Source: Desulfatitalea sp.
GTDB lineage: Bacteria > Desulfobacterota > Desulfobacteria > Desulfobacterales > Desulfosarcinaceae
NCBI GenBank assembly: GCA_013041835.1
Contig: JABDRH010000014.1
Coordinates: forward strand, 1 to 6,293
Length of the DNA stretch: 6,293 nucleotides
Reading direction: 5' to 3'
Shown here: piece after piece, positions 1-6,293 of the stretch
Layout of the letters: each line of letters starts with the position of its first letter
Position numbering within the stretch: position 1 is the stretch's first letter
Notes under the pieces: model-generated
Told to the model about the DNA's origin: nothing
Seen by the model: only the letters and a program-made list of their open reading frames with translations
The model's database searches: none
Position numbers and translations under genes: made by a program

Positions 1-1139
1 GGATCCATGGCTGGCATGACCGATCCGCGCCTGAGGGTGGCTGTTGGCAAGCAATTATCGGTGGCCATGGATCCTTCGCTGATAACCCGCAACCCGCTGC
101 GGGAAGCGTCAACCACACGCAGCTTCAGGGTCGAGGGGTTCCGATCGTTGGCCAATCCGAAACACGACACATCAAAACGGCGATGACGGCGTTGGTCACG
201 CCACTTTGTGCCTGCGTTGATCGGCCAGACGGATGCGTAGCACGGTTCGTTGTAGATGTTGTGCAGTATTAGAATCTGGCGCTCGGACAGACCGCACAAA
301 CCGTCGGTGCACTGCTTGAAGAAAAAATCCATACGATCAGGCGTCATTACCGGATCTTCGATTGTATGAAAGGTACGTTCCGGAAGAAGCACTTGTTTGG
401 CCTCACGAGGCGTGTAAGTGTAGAAAAAAAAGCGATACAGATTCTTTTCCGCCGGCTTTTCCTTATAGGCCTGGCCCCAGGTTTGGTCTAACGTCCTTAA
501 GTTCAGCGTCATGCACAAACCAGGGGCATTGTTGACGAATTGGTAGGATTTAACCACGCGACGTTGCAGGCGCGTGAAAATCAACAATGATTCGTAGAGC
601 GCTTTGCGGGCAGGGTTAATCACGATGACCATGCGGTCAACACCGAAATAATTGAGGCAGTAATCGACTACGTATTTGAACATATGGAACATAATCACGC
701 CCGAATTGCCGCGGTACGTCGGGCTGACCGCCAGTGAGGAGACTTCGCCCAGGCGCTCTCCGGCCTGGCGGAACTGCTGCAAATCCGTTATTTTGTCCAT
801 GGGAAGGCCGAAGGCGCCATCGCGGATGATAGAGATGGTACCCACGACCTGCCCCTGATATTTGGCCACCAACGTGCTGGTGGAAGGAAGGATGTGGTAA
901 TCGGTCACCCGCCGTCCGCTGTCGTGAGGCTTGCTGAAGCCTTCTTTGACATAGGCCTCGTGCAGCAACTGAAAGGCTGCATCCAGATCGGAGCGATTGC
1001 GGGCCAATTCCAGGATGACACCCTCGGGCAAGGGCTGAAAGTTCAGGCGCGACCGGTAGATGCCATCCCGCCACGGCTTGGGAAGGACATTGGCCAGTGA
1101 GAAAAAGCTTTTTCGAATTCTTTTGGGGATCCGCTTCAC
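1..1139 (-). CDS. FeeM-type N-acyl amino acid synthase with C-terminal PilZ domain (3' end missing)
   Basis: The minus strand is open for 379 codons from a GTG at 1139-1137 to the window edge. Residues about 40-215 look like the FeeM/GNAT fold: a 'LLHEAYVKEGF' helix near 58-68, the strand 'TLVAKYQGQVVGTISI' near 89-104, the core 'GEVSSLAVSPTYRGN' near 131-145 and 'INPARKALYESLLIF' near 174-188. Known FeeM enzymes join a fatty acyl group from acyl-ACP to an amino acid such as tyrosine. A linker leads to a PilZ signature: R317-R-H-R-R321, then after 22 residues D344-A-S346-R-S-G349, matching RxxxR...DxSxxG, which binds c-di-GMP in this family. The N-terminus is strongly basic with no signal peptide, so a cytoplasmic or membrane-surface protein is likely. 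GTG is chosen because AAGGAG lies five bases upstream; the first in-frame ATG is beyond residue 100. The true substrate and c-di-GMP binding are inferred. The rest of the PilZ barrel lies outside the window. Confidence 0.85.
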   Translation of the reverse strand, partial: MKRIPKRIRKSFFSLANVLPKPWRDGIYRSRLNFQPLPEGVILELARNRSDLDAAFQLLHEAYVKEGFSKPHDSGRRVTDYHILPSTSTLVAKYQGQVVGTISIIRDGAFGLPMDKITDLQQFRQAGERLGEVSSLAVSPTYRGNSGVIMFHMFKYVVDYCLNYFGVDRMVIVINPARKALYESLLIFTRLQRRVVKSYQFVNNAPGLCMTLNLRTLDQTWGQAYKEKPAEKNLYRFFFYTYTPREAKQVLLPERTFHTIEDPVMTPDRMDFFFKQCTDGLCGLSERQILILHNIYNEPCYASVWPINAGTKWRDQRRHRRFDVSCFGLANDRNPSTLKLRVVDASRSGLRVISEGSMATDNCLPTATLRRGSVMPAMD

Positions 1140-1143
1140 AATG

Positions 1144-1150
1144 TCTCCTT
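1144..1150 (-). promoter_or_regulatory. Shine-Dalgarno site for the GTG-started FeeM-PilZ gene
   Basis: The minus strand reads AAGGAGA here, and AAGGAG sits five bases before the GTG at 1139-1137. This decides the start, because the ATG at 1155 is in a different frame whose product has no recognisable domain. The correct frame stays open upstream to a TGA near 1255 but has no ATG there. Confidence 0.75.
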
Positions 1151-1422
1151 TGCATTTTTTGTCATTTTGCAATGGCAAACTGCAATTTCCAGATACAAAG
1201 ATCGAAACGACTCGAGAGGGAGAAGGAGAAAGGCAGAAGGATGAGAGCTCAGCTCAGCACAGCACAACTATGCATGTTTACCGGACCGGCATCTCCATAA
1301 CGCCGGGATTCAGCCAACATAATGGTGATAAGATGGGTATGTGCGCGCCTTGTGTTTCGTGCAAATATTGAGCCAGAAAATGGGTTTTGGCGGACCAAGC
1401 CTATCGTTGAAGCATTATCCGC

Positions 1423-1557
1423 ATGAATAACGGCATCGATCGGATCGAGACAACTAACCCCGAAGCCGCCTTTCTTAAACGCGGCATAATCGAAATCGAA
1501 GCCTGCCTGCTACGATATAAACATATGGAAAAACGCTACTTGCACAAGAAAAAATAA
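1423..1557 (+). CDS. Possible small protein, 44 residues, unknown function
   Basis: An ATG at 1423 opens a 44-codon frame ending in TAA at 1555-1557. The product begins MNNGIDRIETTNPEAAFLKR and continues into a likely amphipathic helix (about 21-40), ending in a basic HKKK tail. Codon choice looks ordinary for a gene. Against it: there is no good Shine-Dalgarno site (only a GAAG about ten bases upstream), it is short, and the opposite strand is also open over most of the same stretch. It would converge on the TPR gene, with the hairpin at 1566-1583 just after its stop. I recognise no family. It could be a true small gene, a relic or chance. Confidence 0.25.
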   Translation: MNNGIDRIETTNPEAAFLKRGIIEIEACLLRYKHMEKRYLHKKK

Positions 1558-1565
1558 TTTTATTG

Positions 1566-1583
1566 ACGTCAAAAAGACGTTTT
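1566..1583. terminator. Weak hairpin at the TPR gene stop, possible bidirectional terminator
   Basis: The arms ACGTC (1566-1570) and GACGT (1576-1580) pair perfectly around a five-base loop. On the plus strand the stem runs into TTTT; on the minus strand it overlaps the TGA of the TPR gene and is followed by an AT-rich stretch with six T residues (minus strand, about 1554-1549). The five-pair stem is short, so this is only a candidate terminator. Confidence 0.3.
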
Positions 1584-4091
1584 CTGCGACATTTTATTGT
1601 CACCCGCTTCATCGTCACAAATATCTGCTTTAAGGTCAATGAATCTTTTCTTCAGATCATCATCCCCCATGTCCGGATGAAGCACCAGGGTCATGGTGAT
1701 CACGGCGCAGGCCTTTTCCGGTTTGCCCATTTTATTGAGTGCAAACGCGGTCCGATACCTGGAATCAAACCAGTGATAGGTCCCGGCCTTGACGCCGTCT
1801 GAGAATTTTCGCCAGGTATCCAGGGCCTCTTCCCACTTCCCCATCTTTTCATATAGCAAACCGATACCATACACCGCATCCGCCGACAGGGGATCTTTGT
1901 TCAATATCTCTGCATAGGCCTCAATGGCATGGGTCAACCGATTTTGACTCAGATAGAGTTTCGCGATTTTAAGCTCAATGGCGTGGCCGTAATCCTTATA
2001 GGCGGTCATATGTTGTGACTTATCATAGAGATGTTGATAAATCATCAATGCAAAAGAGGCGTCGCTGCGCGTATCCTCATCTTCGCCGTTTTGCCGCAAT
2101 GACTTTGCGCGGCCATGGAGCTGTTTGGCCAGTTGATGCAGCTCGATATATGGATTCAAATCACCTGTCAGCCCGTTGATGAGTCTGACCACCTCCGCCT
2201 CGGCATGCTTCCGCCTTCCCATTTCATGCAAACACATGACTCGGGTCATGGCCGCATCGAAACAATGGTCTTTTTGCCTGGAAAACCGTTGATCAAAGCC
2301 TTTCAACACAATCAGGCATTGTTCATAATCATTTCCGGGCCCGTAGAGATGAAGCCTTGCCTCGAGGATGACCATTCGGGCGATCAAGTCTATAAGGTCC
2401 TTTGTCTTGGGTGTAACGGTCGCCCGTTGGTGGAACGTCTTCACCAGGCGCATGCCGTCCTGATAAACGCTGACCGGTGAATTCAAACGCCCCGGCCCAT
2501 TTAACAGTCGTTCTTCGAGCGCATCCACATAGATCTTCAACACGCTATAACAGGCAGACAGATAGTTGGGAGAAGCTTCGGTCACCAGCAAATATTCATT
2601 AACCGCATGCTGCTTTTTGCCTGACGCTTCATAATACTGCCCCAGCTGGAAATGAGCGTCACTCATTTCCGTACAGGTTCCCTTGCATTGACTGACATAA
2701 TTTCTTATGGAATCAATATATTGCTCATAGGATGCCTTGGTTGACGTCTGCTTGAAATCCTTCTGCGCCGCCAGATAACACAATGAAACGGCCTGCTCGA
2801 TATACAAGGAGTCCTGAAACTTTTTCTCAAAATTTTCCAAGTAACGGATGGCATTACGCCATTGCCCTTTTTCGCAGGAAATAAACCCCAGTCGGAAGCA
2901 TACCTTATCCATATAACTTTTGCTTATGGTCTTGGCATCTTCCTGAAGCATCTGGTAGTAGTCCATGGCCTCATCATATTCTCCCTTGTCGAAAAAGCTG
3001 TCCCCGATGGCAATAGTGGCAATGGCCCCCCGGTCCACATAAGGCAAATATCGTAAAACGAGGGCTTGTCGGCTTGAAAAACCATAGAATTCCTCAATTA
3101 GACGTTTTTTCCCCCTGACCAACGCTCTCAATTCGATAAAGGCGTGGATAAATTGTTTATCCGGCCTGCCGCCATTTTGAATCACATCGTCCCCTTGTTT
3201 TTCCAATAGGGCCAATAATACACGCGCCCTCAAATCATCGAAGCGGCGTTTCATGGTGTCAGGGATTTGCTTCTCGGGAAAATCTTCCCGAATTCCATCC
3301 AAAATCTTCAGCGCATAGGCGGCATTTCCGGTTTCATAACTAATCGAGGCCTGTTCATACAGACACCGTAAATATACCGGGTCACCTTTCTGCGCTTTAT
3401 CCTTGGCTGATTTTAAATCATACATGGCGCTTTCATACTGATTCATCTCTTTGTAGCATAGACCCCGTCCGACAAGTGTTTTCGTGATGATTGCATCTTC
3501 CTTGAAATCAACAAAGGCTCTTGAAAAACCGTCGATGGCCTCTTGCAGCAAACGCTTTTTCATCGGGTCATCTTTTGAGAACAGCAGGCTGCCATAATAT
3601 CCATTCCAACCCTGCCAATAACTGGCCAGGGAAATTAAATAGTGGGGATGCCGCCATTCGCTAGTTTTAAAAAAGGATGATGGATCGTTCATTCGGTCCA
3701 AATCCTTTTCCTGAAAATCAGTGATTACATTTTGATTGAACGTTAAAATCCGTTTGATGATATCCCTGTTTTTCAGAAACAGGTGCTTTTCGGCCTGAAA
3801 GGCCTTGTCGCTTTCAGGATAGGACTGCGACAGTGCCATCAATTTACTGACGCACTCGCCTGATTTTATGAGGATGAGTTTCTGCAAACGCAATGTCGCA
3901 TGGTGCCCTTTGAAGGCGGATACCGAAACCTTGTCCATCAGATCAAGGGCACTGCCCATTTCTTCCAAAGATTGGATTTGGGCCACATCAAGCTGCTTTA
4001 TCGGCGCCATAAGTGTTGCAGCATGAATTTGTCGGACTTGCGGGCCGCCGGGCAGGGCAACTATGCAAATAATGATAACGGCAATTCTCAT
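1569..4091 (-). CDS. Exported TPR-repeat protein, 840 residues, function unknown
   Basis: The N-terminus looks like a Sec signal peptide: a short basic start (MR), a hydrophobic core IAVIIICIVAL (3-13), then a polar stretch with a possible cleavage site around IHA-A (22-25). No lipobox is visible. The mature protein is almost wholly helical, with degenerate TPR-like units: about 201-234, 240-271, 358-390, 394-426, 477-508, 705-737 (IAKLYLSQNRLTHAIEAYAE), 738-768 (GLLYEKMGKWEEALDTW) and about 776-808. The periodic Y/A/G/A/L pattern is clearest in the last three. No catalytic motif is seen, so a periplasmic or envelope scaffold role is likely. It is the last gene of the apparent kinase-regulator operon, 52 bases after the regulator stop, and may be an output or an accessory of that system. 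ATG 4091 is the first start after an in-frame TAA at 4103-4101; its own ribosome binding site is weak. Confidence 0.85.
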   Translation of the reverse strand: MRIAVIIICIVALPGGPQVRQIHAATLMAPIKQLDVAQIQSLEEMGSALDLMDKVSVSAFKGHHATLRLQKLILIKSGECVSKLMALSQSYPESDKAFQAEKHLFLKNRDIIKRILTFNQNVITDFQEKDLDRMNDPSSFFKTSEWRHPHYLISLASYWQGWNGYYGSLLFSKDDPMKKRLLQEAIDGFSRAFVDFKEDAIITKTLVGRGLCYKEMNQYESAMYDLKSAKDKAQKGDPVYLRCLYEQASISYETGNAAYALKILDGIREDFPEKQIPDTMKRRFDDLRARVLLALLEKQGDDVIQNGGRPDKQFIHAFIELRALVRGKKRLIEEFYGFSSRQALVLRYLPYVDRGAIATIAIGDSFFDKGEYDEAMDYYQMLQEDAKTISKSYMDKVCFRLGFISCEKGQWRNAIRYLENFEKKFQDSLYIEQAVSLCYLAAQKDFKQTSTKASYEQYIDSIRNYVSQCKGTCTEMSDAHFQLGQYYEASGKKQHAVNEYLLVTEASPNYLSACYSVLKIYVDALEERLLNGPGRLNSPVSVYQDGMRLVKTFHQRATVTPKTKDLIDLIARMVILEARLHLYGPGNDYEQCLIVLKGFDQRFSRQKDHCFDAAMTRVMCLHEMGRRKHAEAEVVRLINGLTGDLNPYIELHQLAKQLHGRAKSLRQNGEDEDTRSDASFALMIYQHLYDKSQHMTAYKDYGHAIELKIAKLYLSQNRLTHAIEAYAEILNKDPLSADAVYGIGLLYEKMGKWEEALDTWRKFSDGVKAGTYHWFDSRYRTAFALNKMGKPEKACAVITMTLVLHPDMGDDDLKKRFIDLKADICDDEAGDNKMSQKTSF

Positions 4092-4100
4092 TTGAATGAC

Positions 4101-4118
4101 TTATATCATATGAACCAT
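4101..4118 (-). other. Five-codon leader ORF (MVHMI-stop) in frame with the TPR gene
   Basis: An ATG at 4118-4116 is followed by GTT CAT ATG ATA TAA. It has a better ribosome binding site than the annotated TPR start: AAGGA at 4129-4125, six bases away. It lies exactly 27 bases upstream of, and in frame with, ATG 4091, and only three codons separate its TAA from that ATG. Two readings fit: a leader that couples translation by termination and re-initiation, or a nonsense change in what was once the real N-terminus (the joined reading would keep a plausible signal peptide). The sequence alone cannot decide. Confidence 0.4.
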
Positions 4119-4124
4119 AGGTGA

Positions 4125-4129
4125 TCCTT
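4125..4129 (-). promoter_or_regulatory. Shine-Dalgarno site upstream of the TPR gene leader ORF
   Basis: AAGGA on the minus strand, six bases before ATG 4118. This is the only good ribosome binding site in the gap between the regulator and the TPR gene, and it serves the five-codon leader and not ATG 4091. Confidence 0.5.
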
Positions 4130-4143
4130 ATAAAAATAGTCTT

Positions 4144-4920
4144 TCACATCCGCTTCATCAGGTACGCGTAACTGCGGCTGACACGATGAATCTCGGACCT
4201 TCCCCTGAGCCGGACCAAATGACGGCCTGCAGAGGCATCGCTTACGCTGTCGATGTATTTGGCATTTACAATGGTTCCCCGATGAATCCGGAAAAACAGA
4301 CCCGGATCCAGCTCATCGGAAAGCTCCGCGATGGTCTTTTTGATTAACATTTCCGATTTTTCAGTAAAAACACTGGTATAGCCCTGATTGGCCTTGAAAT
4401 ACAGGATCTTTTCGACCGGGACAAACCGCACCGACCCATTGATCTGGGCCTTGATCCATCTAAGATAACGCGATGGTGCATCCTTGGCCATCTTTGCCAT
4501 GAGACGTTCAAATATTTCCGACATTTCACGGGGAGCCGCCTCATCTCCAAGCCGCGCTTTTATCCGTTTCACTGTCTTTTCCAGACGTTCCACCGTGGCA
4601 GGTTTCAGGATATAATCCACGGCCTCGTTTTCAAAGGCGGCTACCGCGAATTCGTCATATGCGGTCACAAAAACAATCGTACAATGCCCGGCGGTTTCCC
4701 GGGCTACCTCTATTCCCGTGAGCCCGGGCATTTTGATGTCCAAAAAAGCGATGTCAGGATTCAGGGTTTCTATCATGCTTTTGGCTTCAATGCCGTTTTT
4801 CGCCTCCGCGCAAATTGAAAGATCCGGCCATACGGAGAGCAGCCGGGATTTCAAATGAGACCTGGAAGGTTTTTCATCATCGGCAATAATCGCCACAATC
4901 GCATTAGCTTTCCCGGACAT
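4144..4920 (-). CDS. LytTR-family response regulator
   Basis: 258 residues, the usual length for the LytR/AlgR family. Receiver domain at about 8-124: acidic pair D14-D15, phospho-acceptor D61 in 'AFLDIKMPGLTG', switch T86 in 'VFVTAYDEFAVAAF', and K106 in 'DYILKP'. A helical linker (about 125-150) leads to a LytTR DNA-binding domain (about 152-256) with the conserved 'VEKILYFKANQGYTSVFT' strand region and 'FFRIHRGTIVNAKYID' (H213, R214, N219). Members of this family are phosphorylated by LytS-type kinases and bind direct repeats in promoters. The gene overlaps the end of the kinase gene by 17 bases and has a strong GGAGG six bases before its ATG, so the two are co-translated partners. All key receiver residues are present, so it should be phosphorylatable. 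Its target promoters cannot be told from this window. Confidence 0.95.
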   Translation of the reverse strand: MSGKANAIVAIIADDEKPSRSHLKSRLLSVWPDLSICAEAKNGIEAKSMIETLNPDIAFLDIKMPGLTGIEVARETAGHCTIVFVTAYDEFAVAAFENEAVDYILKPATVERLEKTVKRIKARLGDEAAPREMSEIFERLMAKMAKDAPSRYLRWIKAQINGSVRFVPVEKILYFKANQGYTSVFTEKSEMLIKKTIAELSDELDPGLFFRIHRGTIVNAKYIDSVSDASAGRHLVRLRGRSEIHRVSRSYAYLMKRM

Positions 4921-5968
4921 GCGGCGCCTCCAATATGACTCTTACCCCTGAAGGGAAATTATCTTCCACCACCACACTGCTTTGATCGCCATAAAGGGAT
5001 TCGGTGCGCTCCATGATATTCGAGAGCCCCACACCAAAATTTGATGTTTCAGTCATCCCGCGGCCGGTATCCGCAATCTCCCATCGGATCACGCCATTGT
5101 TCAAACGAACCGAAATGTGAATATGCCCTCCATCCACCTTAGGTTCCAACCCGTGCTTAATGGCGTTTTCAACAATGGGCTGGATCAGCATGGAGGGAAA
5201 AGGCAGACTTTGCACATCCCTGGGGACATCCACCTCATATTCCAGGCGTTCCCCCATTCTGACTTTAAACAGATCAAGATATGATCGAATTAAAGCCACC
5301 TCCTGGCCCACCGTGGTGACTTCGGCCCGGACCTTCACCAGAGACGCCTCCAGGTATCGAATAAAATTCATCTGCATGGTCTTGGCGCCCTGGGGGTCCA
5401 CGTCATCCAAGCTTTCAATGCTGGTAAGGGTATTGAAAATAAAATGCGGCTCAATCTGAGCTTGAAGAAGTTTGAGATGGCTCTCCAGCACCCTCTTTTC
5501 ATTATGAATCCGCTTTGCACGTTCCTGCTTGGCGATTTCATCGGAAACATATTGTTGCTCTTCAATATAAAGAAACCAAACGATAAAAATGCCAACGTGT
5601 AGTTTTCCAATAGCGGCAACAATTGATTTGTTGGCACCAAACCCGGAAAGCCCCGCATCACCGGTGTACTGGGCCTCTAAGATATTAAGGAGGATGATAA
5701 ATCCAAGCATGGATGCAAGCATCACGAATAACCGGGCCCATTTATGATTGGGCTTGAATACATTGAGAGGAAGAACAACAACGCCATAATTGATAAAGGT
5801 ATATACTTGAACGACCAAAATGAAAATGGCGACAGCGACAATCGATCCTTGCCGCATATACATGTCGCTGATGGCGATCATCACCACAAAAAAGAACCAG
5901 AACGGATAATAGCGCAACAGCAACCGTTTTGAAATTTGAGACGATTTTATTATTATACCATCATCCAC
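4904..5968 (-). CDS. LytS-type membrane sensor histidine kinase
   Basis: Numbered from GTG 5968 (354 residues). Four hydrophobic segments fill the N-terminal part (about 20-36, 42-66, 79-97, 116-134), with no large extracytoplasmic sensor domain. A charged, probably coiled-coil stretch (about 136-168) leads to the His_kinase phospho-acceptor region 'LQAQIEPHFIFNTL' with H175. The ATPase domain follows: N-box 'QPIVENAIKHGLE' (263-275), 'DTGRG' (300-304) and 'GVGLSN' (312-317). All motifs needed for ATP binding and autophosphorylation are present. It should phosphorylate the regulator whose gene it overlaps by 17 bases. The start is uncertain: GTG 5968 has GAGG (5978-5975) six bases upstream and overlaps the preceding stop by eight bases; a TTG at 5980 would add four residues but has a poorer site. 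The signal sensed is unknown. Confidence 0.92.
   Translation of the reverse strand: MDDGIIIKSSQISKRLLLRYYPFWFFFVVMIAISDMYMRQGSIVAVAIFILVVQVYTFINYGVVVLPLNVFKPNHKWARLFVMLASMLGFIILLNILEAQYTGDAGLSGFGANKSIVAAIGKLHVGIFIVWFLYIEEQQYVSDEIAKQERAKRIHNEKRVLESHLKLLQAQIEPHFIFNTLTSIESLDDVDPQGAKTMQMNFIRYLEASLVKVRAEVTTVGQEVALIRSYLDLFKVRMGERLEYEVDVPRDVQSLPFPSMLIQPIVENAIKHGLEPKVDGGHIHISVRLNNGVIRWEIADTGRGMTETSNFGVGLSNIMERTESLYGDQSSVVVEDNFPSGVRVILEAPHVRES
4927..4931 (-). promoter_or_regulatory. Shine-Dalgarno site for the response regulator, inside the kinase gene
   Basis: GGAGG on the minus strand, six bases before ATG 4920 and within the last codons of the upstream kinase. It supports the 17-base gene overlap as real and the chosen start. 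Confidence 0.8.
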
Positions 5969-6293
5969 ACGGAACCTCAAAAATGACGCTCAACCCGGAT
6001 GGTGGATTGTGTTCAAAGAAGATTTTACCCAGACCGTCAAACAGAGAATGGACTCTTTCTTTTACGTTCAAAAGCCTGGTACCGATCGTTTCTTTCTCTG
6101 AAGACCCGGAACCCGTATCCTTGATTTCCACCCGTAGGATTTTTCCCTGCTTTTGGGTCCGAATAAGAATCTCCCAGCCGTTAAGCGTATGTTCCAGACC
6201 CTGCGCAATGGCATTTTCCACGACAGGCTGGATCAGCATGGCCGGGAAAGTGATATGTTGCGTTTCCGGATCAATATCCAGTGTGTATCGAAG
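5961..6293 (-). CDS. Second LytS-type sensor kinase, C-terminal part only, possibly degenerate
   Basis: The last 110 residues of a gene that begins beyond the window; no stop interrupts the frame up to the edge. It aligns by eye with the ATPase domain of the next kinase: 'TFPAMLIQPVVENAI' matches 'PFPSMLIQPIVENAI', and 'NPPSGLSVIFEVP' matches 'NFPSGVRVILEAP', so the two are clear paralogues. Differences at key sites: the N-box ends AQGLE where the neighbour has KHGLE, and the second glycine motif reads 'TIGTRLLNVKER' in place of GxGLxN. DTGSG is intact. It may therefore bind ATP poorly and act as a partner or modulator of the complete kinase. The phospho-acceptor histidine region is not in the window. 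Its stop overlaps the next gene's start region, which indicates one transcript. Confidence 0.88.
   Translation of the reverse strand, partial: LRYTLDIDPETQHITFPAMLIQPVVENAIAQGLEHTLNGWEILIRTQKQGKILRVEIKDTGSGSSEKETIGTRLLNVKERVHSLFDGLGKIFFEHNPPSGLSVIFEVPCG

Larger units (their letters stand above)
1140..1568. other. Intergenic region between the TPR gene and the FeeM-PilZ gene
   Basis: About 430 bases without a confidently assigned gene. It should hold the 3' end of the kinase operon transcript and the leader and promoter of the FeeM-PilZ gene. Visible structure: a weak hairpin at 1566-1583, a possible 44-codon ORF on the plus strand (1423-1557), an 86-codon open minus frame without an ATG start at its beginning (1252-1509), four tandem 5-mers (AGCTC AGCTC AGCAC AGCAC, 1246-1265), and a nearly pure purine tract on the plus strand at about 1213-1247. 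I could not find a convincing -35/-10 pair or a tRNA. Confidence 0.6.

Noticed and set aside
1..74. 11-base inverted repeat: GGATCCATGGC at 1-11 and its reverse complement at 64-74
   Set aside because: Both copies lie inside coding sequence and encode sensible in-frame residues; the arms are over 50 bases apart. Most likely chance. The BamHI site at position 1 could mark a cloned-fragment end, but other BamHI sites occur in the window, so this proves nothing.
637..1155. 172-codon minus-strand ORF starting at ATG 1155
   Set aside because: It runs in another frame across the FeeM-PilZ gene. Its product is rich in R, G, Q, H and P with no domain-like pattern, whereas the frame from GTG 1139 gives clear FeeM and PilZ motifs.
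1300..1320. Possible sigma-54 promoter on the minus strand (TGGCTG...GGC with GG and GC ten bases apart)
   Set aside because: Only the core GG and GC dinucleotides fit; the TTGCA half is poorly matched, and no enhancer-type activator gene is nearby.
1060..1371. 103-codon plus-strand ORF
   Set aside because: It overlaps the start and ribosome binding site of the FeeM-PilZ gene on the opposite strand, has low-complexity purine-rich codons in its middle, and its product shows no recognisable motif.
1140..1568. LytTR-type direct repeats that the regulator might bind
   Set aside because: I searched by eye for two spaced copies of the AlgR/LytTR-type motif and found only partial single matches, which are expected by chance.

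Overview
The window holds five protein genes on the minus strand, two of them cut by the window edges, plus one weak small-gene candidate on the plus strand. Gene content (LytS/LytTR signalling, a large exported TPR protein, a FeeM-like acyltransferase joined to a PilZ domain), moderate GC and ATG/GTG starts behind purine-rich ribosome binding sites suggest a Gram-negative bacterium. A Desulfobacterota (deltaproteobacterial) source is my best guess, but it is an inference from gene style and not a proven assignment.

Reading with transcription, from right to left: the window opens inside the C-terminal ATPase domain of a LytS-type sensor kinase (6293-5961). A second, complete membrane-bound LytS-type kinase follows (5968-4904), then a LytTR-family response regulator (4920-4144), then, after a gap of about 50 bases, an 840-residue exported protein rich in TPR-like repeats (4091-1569). 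The kinase and regulator genes overlap at their ends, so these four genes look like one operon: two related kinases, one DNA-binding regulator and an exported scaffold protein. The upstream kinase appears to lack two conserved ATP-lid features, so the pair may be one active kinase plus a partner or pseudokinase.

A non-coding or weakly coding stretch of about 430 bases (1140-1568) follows. It has a weak hairpin at the end of the TPR gene, a possible 44-codon ORF on the plus strand, and a purine-rich tract with tandem 5-mers upstream of the last gene. That last gene (1139 down to the left edge) is not visible as an ATG-started ORF because it begins with GTG. It encodes a FeeM-type N-acyl amino acid synthase domain followed by the start of a PilZ (c-di-GMP-binding) domain.

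The most interesting points are the FeeM-PilZ fusion, which suggests lipid-like N-acyl amino acid synthesis under c-di-GMP control; the two-kinase/one-regulator arrangement; and an in-frame stop codon directly upstream of the TPR gene start, which either makes a five-codon leader ORF or marks a recent N-terminal nonsense change.
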